Shown: positions 18,438 through 27,755 of the stretch, piece after piece | How the letters are laid out: each line of letters begins with the position of its first letter | How positions within the stretch are numbered: the stretch's first letter is position 1 | Position numbers and translations under genes: made by a program | DNA from: Bradyrhizobium ontarionense | GTDB taxonomy: Bacteria > Pseudomonadota > Alphaproteobacteria > Rhizobiales > Xanthobacteraceae | Assembly: GCF_021088345.1 (NCBI RefSeq) | Contig: NZ_CP088156.1 | Coordinates: forward strand, 682,001 to 746,000 | Direction: 5' to 3' | Length of the DNA stretch: 64,000 bases | Notes under the pieces: model-generated | Seen by the model: only the letters and a program-made list of their open reading frames with translations | Database searches by the model: none | Told to the model about the DNA's origin: nothing

Positions 18438-19091
18438 ATGAAGCGCCGCGTCGCCATCCTGATTTCCGGTCGCGGGTCCAACATGGCCGCGCTGATCCGT
18501 GCGGCGGGCGGGCCGGATTTCCCTGCCGAGATCGCAGTCGTCATTTCCAACCGCGCCGACGCTGCGGGCCTTCAGAAGGCGCAGGAGAGCGGTGTTCCGA
18601 TCGAAATCATCGAGAGCAAGCCGTTCGGCAAGGACCGCGCCGGCTTCGAAGCGAAGCTGCAGCAGGCGCTCGATGCGCGCGGCATCGAGCTGATCTGCCT
18701 CGCCGGTTTCATGCGGCTGTTCACGGCGGAGTTCGTGCAGCGCTGGTATGGGCGGATGCTCAACATTCATCCCTCGCTGCTGCCGTCCTTTCCCGGCCTC
18801 GATCCGCACGGCCAGGCGTTGCGGGCCGGCGTGAAGATCTCCGGCGCAACGGTTCATTTCGTCATTCCGGAGACGGATGCCGGACCGATCGTTCTGCAGG
18901 GCGCCGTGGTGGTCAGGGATGACGACACGCCGGACACGCTATCGGAACGCATCCTCGGCATCGAGCATCGCATCTATCCCGAGGCGCTGCGGCTGCTGGC
19001 TAAGAGTCAGGTGCGGCTCGACGGCGATCTGTGCAGGACTTCGGCCGTGGAGCTGGCGGATCAATCGCTGATCTGGCCCATGGTCTCGTAG
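18438..19091 (+). CDS. purN: Phosphoribosylglycinamide formyltransferase
   Basis: 217 aa from the ATG at 18438; the open frame extends back into purM, but MKRRVAILISGRGSNMAALI is the family start. Formyl-tetrahydrofolate-dependent GAR transformylase. The catalytic Asn-His-Asp set is visible: LNIHPSLLPSFPG (Asn and His) and ETDAGPIV (Asp). It is cotranscribed with purM. Confidence 0.96.
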   Translation: MKRRVAILISGRGSNMAALIRAAGGPDFPAEIAVVISNRADAAGLQKAQESGVPIEIIESKPFGKDRAGFEAKLQQALDARGIELICLAGFMRLFTAEFVQRWYGRMLNIHPSLLPSFPGLDPHGQALRAGVKISGATVHFVIPETDAGPIVLQGAVVVRDDDTPDTLSERILGIEHRIYPEALRLLAKSQVRLDGDLCRTSAVELADQSLIWPMVS

Positions 19092-19109
19092 TAGCGGTGC
19101 CGGCTGGTC

Positions 19110-19135
19110 AAAAAAATCCCCGGCAAAGCCGGGGA
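19110..19135 (-). terminator. Rho-independent terminator downstream of the cold-shock gene
   Basis: On the minus strand the 8-bp stem TCCCCGGC/GCCGGGGA (loop TTT) is followed by seven T residues. It lies 120 nt beyond the stop codon of the cold-shock gene and 19 nt after purN on the opposite strand. Confidence 0.85.
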
Positions 19136-19255
19136 ACATCATGGCAGCCAATGCGACTGTGACGAAGTTTGATCATCCGCGGCGGGCGAGCGTTGCGCCG
19201 ACCGTGTTGATTGGCGTCGGAGTGCGCGCGGAGGCGCCGCCTGCCTGGAGCATGC

Positions 19256-19465
19256 TCACGAGAGCTTCAGGTTCTCGGCCGAGGCCTTGCCGCGACTCTC
19301 CACCAGATCGTATTCGACGGCCTGGTTTTCGTTGAGCGTCGTCAGCCCCGCACGTTCGACAGCCGAGATGTGGACGAAGACGTCCTTGTCACTGCCGGCC
19401 GGTTTGATGAACCCATATCCTTTGGTCGGGTTGAACCATTTCACGCTGCCTTTGTAGGTCGGCAT
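19256..19465 (-). CDS. Cold-shock domain protein
   Basis: 69 aa. It is a single OB-fold RNA chaperone with the RNP1 motif KGYGFI (residues 15-20) and RNP2 VFVHIS (29-34). It begins MPTYKGSVKWFNP. The frame stays open upstream, but GAGGAG lies 8-10 nt before this ATG and the family starts here. The 5' leader contains a terminator-like hairpin directly upstream of the ribosome binding site (see the separate entry). Bradyrhizobium genomes usually have several such genes; which paralogue this is cannot be said. Confidence 0.95.
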   Translation of the reverse strand: MPTYKGSVKWFNPTKGYGFIKPAGSDKDVFVHISAVERAGLTTLNENQAVEYDLVESRGKASAENLKLS

Positions 19466-19831
19466 CGTTGTCTCCTCGTCTAGACTAAAAAAGACGCGGC
19501 CACGCTCACCGCGTGCCACGCCACGAACCGGCTTTCCCGAGATCTGCTCAATTTCCGAAGTTGCGAAACGCACAGTCGAACGGCCAAATCCGATTGTGCT
19601 GAGATAGCAACACGATTTTCTGCCGATATCAAGATTGAGACGGTGATGAGAACGCGTCGCGCAGTCGCGACTGGTCGTGGTACCGCAGTGCGTAGCGTGT
19701 GGCGCGGGAACCACAATTTTCGCAGGCGCAGGCGCGGCAGCGGCGATCGCAATTGACGGCCGGCGGGAACTGCAGGCAAATCCTCGCGGCCAATATTTCG
19801 ACGAATTTGAGCTGATGGCGGGCGGGCAGCG
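19466..19831. other. Intergenic region between the cold-shock gene and the autotransporter gene
   Basis: 366 nt with no convincing gene. It holds the long leader of the minus-strand cold-shock gene, including the hairpin at 19487-19514, and the promoter of the plus-strand outer membrane protein. The frames open here have no ribosome binding site or recognisable product. Confidence 0.5.
19487..19514 (-). promoter_or_regulatory. Terminator-like hairpin in the cold-shock gene leader
   Basis: On the minus strand ACGCGG-N9-CCGCGT is followed by C and then six T, ending about 22 nt before the start codon. An overlapping alternative stem, CACGC/GCGTG, shares bases with it, so the two are mutually exclusive. 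This is consistent with an attenuator or a temperature-sensitive switch. No promoter was assigned. Confidence 0.5.
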
Positions 19832-21028
<1,197 letters not shown>

Positions 21029-21044
21029 ATCGGCAACTGTCGTT

Positions 21045-22088
21045 CTACGCCGGCTTCGGCGCGACGTATTCATCGAAGCCGACGGTCTCCCGCGCCTGGG
21101 CCATCAGAGGCACTAGATCGAGGGGATGGATGAACTCATCCCGGAAGCAGGCATGGGCCTTCGGATCGAAGATGCGCTTCAGCCATTCAATCACGATCTT
21201 GTGCCGGTCGGAGTTGCGAAACTCCTTGTGATAGGTCAGCCACAGATCCATGTGGTAGTTGATGCCCAGGTCGATCGGCACCAGCGGTGCGCCAAGCGCG
21301 ATCGCCGACGTCGGCAGGAATCCGACGCCTGCGCCGCGCTCGACGGCGTAGAGCACGGCAACGCTCGAATTGGTTGAAATGCCGACGATGCCGTCGAGCG
21401 ACTCGAGACCGAGGATGCGCGCATAGCCGGTCTCGTCGAGCTGCATGCCGTGTTGCTTGATGATCCGATGATTTTTGAGGTCGGCCAATGATGCCGGCAA
21501 TCCATAGGCATCGCGATAGGCTTCCGACACGAAACCGTAGATGTGCAGCCGGCCAAGCTTGGTGACGATCACATCCGGATTGGTCGGCCGCGCGAACTGG
21601 ATCGAGATGTCCGCTTCCAGGCGCGAGACGTCGGCCTGCTCCATCGCGCAGTTCAACTCGACCATGATCCTGCGGTAGGTCTTCTGGAAGTCGATCAGAC
21701 GCGGCAGGATCCAGAAATTGCCGGGCCCTTCCGTCACGGCGACCCGTACCGATCCATGAGCATCGGTCGAGAGTGACGCGCGCCGGAAGATGCTGAAGCT
21801 CAGCCGTTCCATCTGCTCGACGTCGAACAGCAGCGAGCGGCCTTCGTCGCTCAGCGACAGGCCGGACTGATCCCGGATGAAGAGCTTGCATCCGAGCTCG
21901 TGCTCGAGCCGGTCGATCTTGCGCATCAGCGTGGTGCCGGTCAGTCCAAGAACTTCCGCCGCGTTCCTGAAACTCTGGTGCCGCGTACAAAGGAGAAAAG
22001 CTCTTAAATCTTCCCACGAAGCGTTAAGCGTTTCATCAGTCTTCTTGCGCTGCGTAGATGCAGCACCCCGATGCAAATGTTGCTGCAT
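21045..22088 (-). CDS. LysR family transcriptional regulator
   Basis: 347 aa from the ATG at 22088. The longest frame starts 30 codons earlier, inside the divergent gene's promoter, so I reject it. The HTH is at about residues 20-75: WEDLRAFLLCTRHQSFRNAAEVLG, then LMRKIDRLEHELGCKLFIRDQ. The effector domain spans about residues 100-300. The C-terminus is extended. It diverges from a three-gene unit, and a perfect 14-bp palindrome lies in the short gap, the likely operator. The inducer is unknown. Confidence 0.85.
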   Translation of the reverse strand: MQQHLHRGAASTQRKKTDETLNASWEDLRAFLLCTRHQSFRNAAEVLGLTGTTLMRKIDRLEHELGCKLFIRDQSGLSLSDEGRSLLFDVEQMERLSFSIFRRASLSTDAHGSVRVAVTEGPGNFWILPRLIDFQKTYRRIMVELNCAMEQADVSRLEADISIQFARPTNPDVIVTKLGRLHIYGFVSEAYRDAYGLPASLADLKNHRIIKQHGMQLDETGYARILGLESLDGIVGISTNSSVAVLYAVERGAGVGFLPTSAIALGAPLVPIDLGINYHMDLWLTYHKEFRNSDRHKIVIEWLKRIFDPKAHACFRDEFIHPLDLVPLMAQARETVGFDEYVAPKPA

Positions 22089-22109
22089 ACCCTCCAGCCC
22101 CGACCAGTA

Positions 22110-22123
22110 TGATGACGTCATCA
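22110..22123. promoter_or_regulatory. Perfect 14-bp palindrome, probable LysR operator
   Basis: TGATGACGTCATCA lies 21 nt upstream of the regulator start and 20 nt upstream of the divergent gene's start. Because it is so near both start codons, binding would affect both promoters. Confidence 0.55.
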
Positions 22124-22143
22124 AAGTCAAGCTGGAAACATAG

Positions 22144-22785
22144 ATGCAGAACCTGCAGCGCGGAAGCACAGAATTCACCCTGCGGCATCAGCTCGATGCG
22201 CTGCCGGCGACGGATCTGGTCACGGCGCAGCCCGTCACGTCCGATCGGCTCGGCGAGCTCGCAGAACTCGCCAGGCGAGAGATCCCCGGCGTGCGCGCAT
22301 CGGAGCAGGAGCTCGCGGAATTCCTGCGGTACGATCCGGAGTCGATCTTCGCGCTCTATCGCGGCCGGAAACTGCTCGGCGGCATTGCCTTCCTGTATCT
22401 GAACTGCGCGGGTCTCGATGCGCTGCTGCTGGATGCGTTCAATTTGAACGATCCGGCGCGCAGGCACCTTGCGCGACCGGACGAAGAGGTTGCGGCGATC
22501 TATGTCTGGGCGCTCGTTGCGCAGGGACGAGGAACGGTTGGTCTCGGCAATGTTGCGCAGGCGCTGAGGGGGCCGAGATTTCACGCGGCCGATTACTACG
22601 CGCAGCCGTCGAGCACGGAAGGACGCGCGTTTCTCGGAGCACTCGGCTTCACGCCGGTTCCGAGCTTCCAGCCGGATCTGTGGTGGTATCAGCGGCCATG
22701 GAACCGGCTGCCCGAGGTGATCGCGCCTTCGATTCAATCGACAAGGATTTTCGCAGAGAGGAGTCTTGCGGATGCACGACATTAG
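22144..22785 (+). CDS. Putative GNAT-fold acyltransferase
   Basis: 213 aa. The region REIPGVRASEQELAEFL, FALYRGRKLLGGIAFLYLN and IYVWALVAQGRGTVGLGNV suggests the GNAT acetyl-CoA pocket (the R/Q-x-x-G-x-G/A loop appears as AQGRGTVG). The match is weak and the fold is inferred. The end of the gene overlaps the next start by 14 nt, so translation is coupled. It is the first gene of a unit divergent from the LysR gene. The substrate is unknown. Confidence 0.6.
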   Translation: MQNLQRGSTEFTLRHQLDALPATDLVTAQPVTSDRLGELAELARREIPGVRASEQELAEFLRYDPESIFALYRGRKLLGGIAFLYLNCAGLDALLLDAFNLNDPARRHLARPDEEVAAIYVWALVAQGRGTVGLGNVAQALRGPRFHAADYYAQPSSTEGRAFLGALGFTPVPSFQPDLWWYQRPWNRLPEVIAPSIQSTRIFAERSLADARH

Positions 22786-23395
22786 TTCAGCCAGGACGGC
22801 AAAATCGAATTCACGCGCCATCACGGTGCGCATCGCGCGCGATCCGAACGACCTCATGCTCGTCACCGCGATCCGCTCGGCGGTCTATCTGACCGAGCAG
22901 GACTGCCCGATGGAGGAGGAGTTCGACGGCAACGATCTCGTCGCGGCGCATTTCCTCGGTTTCGTCGGCAACCAGCCGGCTGGGTGCGTGCGCGTGCGCT
23001 TCTTCGGCGAGTTCGCCAAGGTCGAGCGGCTTGCGGTGCGGCATCAGTACCGGCGTTCGCGGCTGTCGTTCAAGCTGGTCCGCGAAGCGCTCGATTATTG
23101 CAGGCGCAAAGGCTTCAAGAAGGCCTATGGTCATGCCCAGGACCGCCTGGTCGACTTCTGGGCGCATTTCGGTGCGAAGCCGCTCGGCCACAACCGCAAG
23201 CTCACCTTCTCCGATTTCTCCTACACCGAGATGGTGCTGGATCTCGAGCCCTGCAACGACGCGATCACGCTCGACAGCGATCCCTATCTGATCATCCGTC
23301 CCGAGGGTGACTGGGATCGTCCGGGGGTGCTCGATATCTCCGCCGGCCGGCCGGCGTCCTCGCCCTTGCGTGACTTCGCTGCAGCGAGACCGTGA
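22772..23395 (+). CDS. GNAT family N-acyltransferase
   Basis: 207 aa from the ATG at 22772, with GAGAGGAG 8 nt upstream. The GNAT core is clear: AIRSAVYLTEQDCPMEEEFDG, GFVGNQPAGCVRVRFFGEFAKVERLAVRHQYRRSRLSFKLVR and a C-terminal FWAHFGAKPLG. The acetyl-CoA loop Q/R-x-x-G-x-G/A reads RHQYRRSRLS and lacks the usual glycines, so cofactor use should be tested. The spacing of a buried strand before ERLAVRHQYRR is like that of autoinducer-synthase-type acyltransferases; that is a resemblance only. It overlaps the preceding gene and, at its stop (TGATG), the next one. Confidence 0.75.
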   Translation: MHDISSARTAKSNSRAITVRIARDPNDLMLVTAIRSAVYLTEQDCPMEEEFDGNDLVAAHFLGFVGNQPAGCVRVRFFGEFAKVERLAVRHQYRRSRLSFKLVREALDYCRRKGFKKAYGHAQDRLVDFWAHFGAKPLGHNRKLTFSDFSYTEMVLDLEPCNDAITLDSDPYLIIRPEGDWDRPGVLDISAGRPASSPLRDFAAARP

Positions 23396-23973
23396 TGGCG
23401 AACCGAGACATGTTCGGCGCGATCGAAACCAATCCGCCGGTTCTGGTGTGCGCCGACCTGCAGTGCGAATATCTCGCAGAGGGGCGCCAGCATCTGATTG
23501 CCGACGGGGACGCCATCATGCCGCGCTGTCGGCAGCTGATCGCGCTCTGGCGCGACAATCTCTGGCCGGTGATCCACCTCAAGCGGATCGCGCAGGCGGC
23601 CTGGTTCAACCCGGCCTCCAACCTGACGAACTGGCTTCCGGACTTCAAGCCGACGCCTGGCGAGCTCACGTTCGAGCACCCTTTGCCGTCGGCCTACAGC
23701 TCGGCGCGGTTCGCCGAATACATGTCGAACATGCGCAGCATGCGCTGCGTCGTGCTCGGCTTCTCGCTCGACGAGACGATCCTCTCGACGGTGGTCGACG
23801 GCTTCCATCGCAGTCACCGCTATCAGGTGATCGTGGATGCGGTGGCCTGCCGGCAGGCCTGTGTCGGCGACGTCGCCTCGTACAAGCTGGTCGTCACCAA
23901 GGTGATCAGCAATTTCGCCGGCGTGCTCGACAGCGCCGACGTGATCGGCGCCAGTGGCCGGCTCGAGGTGTAA
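23395..23973 (+). CDS. Isochorismatase-fold protein with degenerate catalytic triad
   Basis: 192 aa from the ATG at 23395, which overlaps the previous stop codon (TGATG). The Rossmann-like cysteine hydrolase fold is clear: VLVCADLQCEYL, WPVIHLKR, SAYSSARFAEYM, CVVLGFSLDETILSTVVDGF, YQVIVDAVA. The usual triad is Asp-Lys-Cys. Asp21 is present, but His95 stands where Lys is expected and Thr128 where the nucleophile Cys is expected. It is therefore probably not an ordinary amidohydrolase. It is the last gene of the LysR-linked unit. Confidence 0.8.
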   Translation: MANRDMFGAIETNPPVLVCADLQCEYLAEGRQHLIADGDAIMPRCRQLIALWRDNLWPVIHLKRIAQAAWFNPASNLTNWLPDFKPTPGELTFEHPLPSAYSSARFAEYMSNMRSMRCVVLGFSLDETILSTVVDGFHRSHRYQVIVDAVACRQACVGDVASYKLVVTKVISNFAGVLDSADVIGASGRLEV

Positions 23974-23994
23974 CCGGGGCCGGCGGTGAAGCCA

Positions 23995-24171
23995 TCACCC
24001 GCCGGCGAGCCGCTCGGCCAGATCGATGACCATGCGACGGTCAGACGGATCGCTGATCTTGTTGAATGCAACCACCAGTCGCAAAGCCTCGACGACGTGC
24101 AAATCAACAGGATTTTCGCTGAGTAGCCGCAGCAGCTTCTGTTCTGGCGGTTCGCAATCGTCTTTGCTCAC
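23995..24171 (-). CDS. Small protein of 58 aa
   Basis: It starts with GTG at 24171 and reads MSKDDCEPPEQKLLRLLSEN, a helix ALRLVVAFNKISDPSDRRM, and VIDLAERLAGG. The end resembles the C-terminal helix that follows the HTH in small XRE-type regulators, but no HTH is present. It converges on the preceding plus-strand unit with a 21-nt gap. Support comes from codon use, helix periodicity and clean boundaries. The function is unknown. Confidence 0.55.
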   Translation of the reverse strand: MSKDDCEPPEQKLLRLLSENPVDLHVVEALRLVVAFNKISDPSDRRMVIDLAERLAGG

Positions 24172-24200
24172 GCGGTAGCTCCAGGAACGAGAGACCCGAC

Positions 24201-24368
24201 ATGACCCGTGAGGAAGAGCTCAAAGAGCTGGCGAGCAACCTCCAGGCGGCCATCGCAAGGGCGCGTCAGCTCGACCTGCCGACGAGCGTCTACATCCTGT
24301 CGATGGCTCTGGTTGAGGTTTCCCAGACAATAGAGGCGGAGTTGAGGGGGCAGGCTGGATCCGAATGA
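24201..24368 (+). CDS. Small helical protein of 55 aa
   Basis: ATG at 24201. It reads MTREEELKELASNLQAAIAR, then LDLPTSVYILSMALVEVSQTI, and ends in GQAGSE. It is two amphipathic helices with no signal peptide. A purine-rich stretch (GGAACGAGAGA) precedes it. It diverges from the 58-aa gene with only 29 nt between the starts. I recall similar short proteins in Bradyrhizobium without a known role. Confidence 0.6.
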   Translation: MTREEELKELASNLQAAIARARQLDLPTSVYILSMALVEVSQTIEAELRGQAGSE

Positions 24369-24455
24369 CGTCCGCCGGCCGTAGCCGGGTGTGGCGCGGT
24401 GCGCAATCGACTGGGGAAACTCCCGGGTGCGGCACATCGCGGCTGCCGGCCGGGT

Positions 24456-25604
24456 TTAGGTCCGGTCGACTCGGACGACGCGGCCCTTCTCGATCGCGAG
24501 CGCCAGCCGGCCGTGCTTGAGCGCCAGCGCGGCCTCGCCGAACAGCTCGCGGCGCCAGCCCTGCAGCGCGGCCACGTCGGCTTCGTCGTCGGCGGCGATC
24601 TGCTCGAGATCGTCGACGGTCGCGATCACCTTGCTGGCGACCGCGTGACGCTCCGAGGTCATGCGCAGCAGCACCTTGAGCAGCTCGACGATCGCGGCGC
24701 CATTGGAGTTGTTGCGCGGCTTTTCCAGCTTGGGCAGCGCCGCAGGGTCGCGGGCGAGCCCGCGCTGCACGGCGGCGACGATGTCTGAGCCCCATTTCGA
24801 GCGTTCGAAGCCCTTGGGCAGCGAGCGCAGACCGCCGAGCTTCTCGATCGAGGTCGGTGCATGGGTGGCGATGTCGCCGACCGCGTCGTCCTTCATGACC
24901 CGGCTGCGCGGCACGTCGCGGCTCTGCGCCTCCTGCTCGCGCCAGGCGGCGACCTCGATCAGCACCGCGAGCTCTTTCGGCTTGCGGACCCGCGTCTTCA
25001 GCCGCTCCCAGGCGCGCTCGGGATGGAAGTCGTAGGTCTTCGGCGAGGTCAGGATCTCCATCTCCTCGCTGACCCAGTCGCTGCGGCCCCGCTTCTTCAG
25101 ATCGGCATCGAGCGCTGCAAACACGTCGCGCAGATGCGTGACGTCGGCCTCGGCATAGTGCACCTGCTCATGGCTCAGCGGCCGGCGCGACCAGTCGGTG
25201 AAGCGGTGGGTCTTGTCGGGACGGTGGCCGGTGATGCGCTCGACCAGCTGGTCATAGGCGATGCTGTCGCCGTACCCCAACACCATCGCGGCGACCTGGG
25301 TGTCGAAGATCGGATGCGGCACGATGCCGGCGCGATGCCAGATGATCTCGATGTCCTGGCGCGCAGCATGGAAGACCTTGAGCACCTTCTCGTCGGCCAT
25401 CAGCGCGAAGAACGGCTTGAGGTCGATGCCCACGGCCAGCGCGTCGATCACCACGGCTTCGTCTGGGCTCGCCAACTGCACGACGCAGAGCAAGGGGTAA
25501 TATGTGGTCTCCCGCAGGAACTCGGTATCGACGGTGATGACCGGGTGCTGGGCGAGGCGGGCGCAGGCGGCCGAAAGATCGGCGGTGGTGGTGATCAAGT
25601 CCAT
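24456..25604 (-). CDS. rnd: Ribonuclease D
   Basis: 382 aa from the ATG at 25604; a GTG seven codons upstream is the alternative. It is a 3'-5' exonuclease of the DEDD family that matures tRNA 3' ends. Motifs: VDTEFLRE (ExoI), the ExoII region [17 protein letters not shown], and Exo[17 protein letters not shown] (Tyr, Asp). Residues from about 205 to 290 match HRDC ([21 protein letters not shown]), and a second helical domain follows. The length is normal for the family. Confidence 0.93.
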   Translation of the reverse strand: MDLITTTADLSAACARLAQHPVITVDTEFLRETTYYPLLCVVQLASPDEAVVIDALAVGIDLKPFFALMADEKVLKVFHAARQDIEIIWHRAGIVPHPIFDTQVAAMVLGYGDSIAYDQLVERITGHRPDKTHRFTDWSRRPLSHEQVHYAEADVTHLRDVFAALDADLKKRGRSDWVSEEMEILTSPKTYDFHPERAWERLKTRVRKPKELAVLIEVAAWREQEAQSRDVPRSRVMKDDAVGDIATHAPTSIEKLGGLRSLPKGFERSKWGSDIVAAVQRGLARDPAALPKLEKPRNNSNGAAIVELLKVLLRMTSERHAVASKVIATVDDLEQIAADDEADVAALQGWRRELFGEAALALKHGRLALAIEKGRVVRVDRT

Positions 25605-25794
25605 GAACGATCCATGACGAGGCACTTACGCCGTCGTCCGAAAACGCTGACAAGTCAAGGCTGTCGGCAAAGGGTACGGGATAAATTCGTCCCTGCTTGT
25701 CGGCCCAATCGGGCCCGAAGGCAAGCACTGGGCGCCCGGACGATCGCTCTATGGTTGACAGCGGGCCCGCGGCGGCGCTCCCGGATGAGGCCGA

Positions 25795-25905
25795 TCAGTG
25801 ATGTCGGACGCGTCCCGAGGGCCGGCGCCCTGAGGGCACGGCGAGCACGATCAGGCACAGCGCAATCATCGCCAGACCCATGAATTCGAACACCAGCGCG
25901 TCCAC
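25795..25905 (-). CDS. 36-aa single-helix membrane protein
   Basis: It starts with GTG at 25905, with a strong GGGAGG 8 nt upstream. It reads MDALVFEFMGLAMIALCLIV, LAVPSGRRPS and GRVRHH. One hydrophobic helix is followed by an Arg/His tail, giving an N-out, C-in orientation by the positive-inside rule. It stands alone between rnd and selO. The ribosome binding site is the best support. Confidence 0.5.
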   Translation of the reverse strand: MDALVFEFMGLAMIALCLIVLAVPSGRRPSGRVRHH

Positions 25906-26015
25906 GTTCGCGACCTCCCCGACTTGTTGTTTCAACTTGTCGGGGCTGCGTTGATCGTTTCTTAAGGACCGGCGGCGGCCGGCCCCGATGGTGCACGCGA
26001 GGTTAAAAGCGCGCG

Positions 26016-27491
26016 CTATGTCCCGCAGAAGGTCTGCAGCACGCGCTCGTCCGGCTGGGGCGGCTCGGCGTAGGCGGCGAACTCCGGCTGGTCGTCATAG
26101 GGGTTCGCCAGCACCGCATGCAGCTCCTCGAACGGCTTGTAGTCGTCGTTCTCGACCGCGGCCGTGATCACCGCCTCGATGCGGTGGTTGCGCGGGATGA
26201 AGGCCGGATTGACCTTGCGCATCGCCGCGCGGCGCTCGGCCGGCGTCTGCGGCTCCTCGGCGAGCCGCTGCTGCCAGCGCGGGACCCATTCGTCGAAGTC
26301 GGTCGGCTCCTCGAACAGAGCGCGGACCTCGCTGGCGTCCCCGCTTCCCGCAGCCTCGCTGAGCCCGCGGAAGGTGAGGGTGAAATCAGCCTTGGCTGCC
26401 GCCATCACGTCGAACAGCGCCTGCGCCAGCGGCTGGTCGCCGTCCCGCTCCGTGAACAGGCCAAGCTTGCGGCGCAGCCCCGCCTGGTGCGCGGCCGTGA
26501 ACTGCGCAGCGAAGCCGTCGAGCGCGGCCTCGGCCTGCTTGACCGCCTGGTCCTTGTCGTCGCCAAATAGCGGCAGCAGGCATTCGGCGAACCGGGTCAG
26601 GTTCCACATCGCGATCCGCGGCTGGTTGGCAAACGCATAGCGGCCGAACTCGTCGATCGAGGAGAACACCTGCTTCGGGTCATAGCCGTCCATGAAGGCG
26701 CACGGGCCGTAATCGATGGTCTCGCCGGAGACGGAGCTGTTGTCCGTGTTCATGACGCCATGGATGAAGCCGATCAGCAGCCAGCTCGCAATCAGGGTCG
26801 CCTGGCGTGCGATCACGGCATCGAGCAAAGCGTGGTAGGGCCGCTCGGTGCCGGCGAGATCGGGATAGTGCCGGCTGATGACGTGGTCGGCGAGCTGGCG
26901 CACCGCGTCGGTGTCCTGGCGCGCGGCGAAATACTGGAAGGTGCCGACCCGGATGTGGCTGGTGGCGACCCGCGTCAGCACCGCGCCGGGCAGGGCGGTG
27001 CCGCGATAGACCTGCTCGCCGGTCACGACCGCCGCCAGCGAGCGGGTGGTCGGGATGCCCAAGGCCGCCATCGCCTCGCTGACGACGTATTCGCGCAGCA
27101 CGGGGCCGAGCGCCGCGCGGCCATCGCCGCGGCGCGAAAACGGCGTCGGGCCGGAGCCCTTGAGCTGGATGTCGCGGCGGACGCCGTTGCGGTCGACGAC
27201 CTCGCCGAGCAGGATCGCCCGGCCGTCGCCGAGCTGCGGCACGAAATGCCCGAACTGGTGGCCTGCATAGGCCATCGCGATCGGCTCGGCGCCCTCGGGC
27301 ACGGACTTGCCGGCCAGGATTTCGGCGCCCTCGGGCGTCTCCAGTTCGGCCGGATCGAGCCCGAGCTCGGCGGCCAGCGGCCGGTTCAGCTTGATCAGGC
27401 GCGGCGCCGCGACGGGGGTCGGCGCCACCCGGGCAAAGAAATTGTCCGGCAGTGCCGCATAGGAGTTCTGGAAGGGAAAATGCACGGTCAT
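26016..27491 (-). CDS. selO: SelO family protein AMPylase (YdiU)
   Basis: 491 aa from the ATG at 27491, with GGGAGG just upstream; the frame is open much further up, but family proteins start [15 protein letters not shown]. SelO is a pseudokinase-fold enzyme that transfers AMP to protein Ser, Thr or Tyr. Present are [23 protein letters not shown] (ATP binding), [19 protein letters not shown], the catalytic region [20 protein letters not shown] and the terminal FCGT with its redox-active Cys. It diverges from aspS. Confidence 0.93.
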   Translation of the reverse strand: MTVHFPFQNSYAALPDNFFARVAPTPVAAPRLIKLNRPLAAELGLDPAELETPEGAEILAGKSVPEGAEPIAMAYAGHQFGHFVPQLGDGRAILLGEVVDRNGVRRDIQLKGSGPTPFSRRGDGRAALGPVLREYVVSEAMAALGIPTTRSLAAVVTGEQVYRGTALPGAVLTRVATSHIRVGTFQYFAARQDTDAVRQLADHVISRHYPDLAGTERPYHALLDAVIARQATLIASWLLIGFIHGVMNTDNSSVSGETIDYGPCAFMDGYDPKQVFSSIDEFGRYAFANQPRIAMWNLTRFAECLLPLFGDDKDQAVKQAEAALDGFAAQFTAAHQAGLRRKLGLFTERDGDQPLAQALFDVMAAAKADFTLTFRGLSEAAGSGDASEVRALFEEPTDFDEWVPRWQQRLAEEPQTPAERRAAMRKVNPAFIPRNHRIEAVITAAVENDDYKPFEELHAVLANPYDDQPEFAAYAEPPQPDERVLQTFCGT

Positions 27492-27755
27492 ACCTCCCAA
27501 GATAGGCGCAAGACGCCCATTTTTCGAGCCCAAACGGCGGCCAGTTGAGCGATCCCTCGGCAGCCCAATCCGGCGGCAGCGCCGCCGGTTGCAATCCGGC
27601 TCGCCGAACCGCCGTTTTCCCGGCGCTGGGTGCGAAAAAGGCCCGGTGCCTTGGTTGCCGCGCCGGGGCGGCTCGGCTAAACCCTGCGCGCACTCGGCAG
27701 CGCCTTTGGGCTTGCGCCGATTCCCATCCCTTTCGACGACGAATTCAGGACGACC

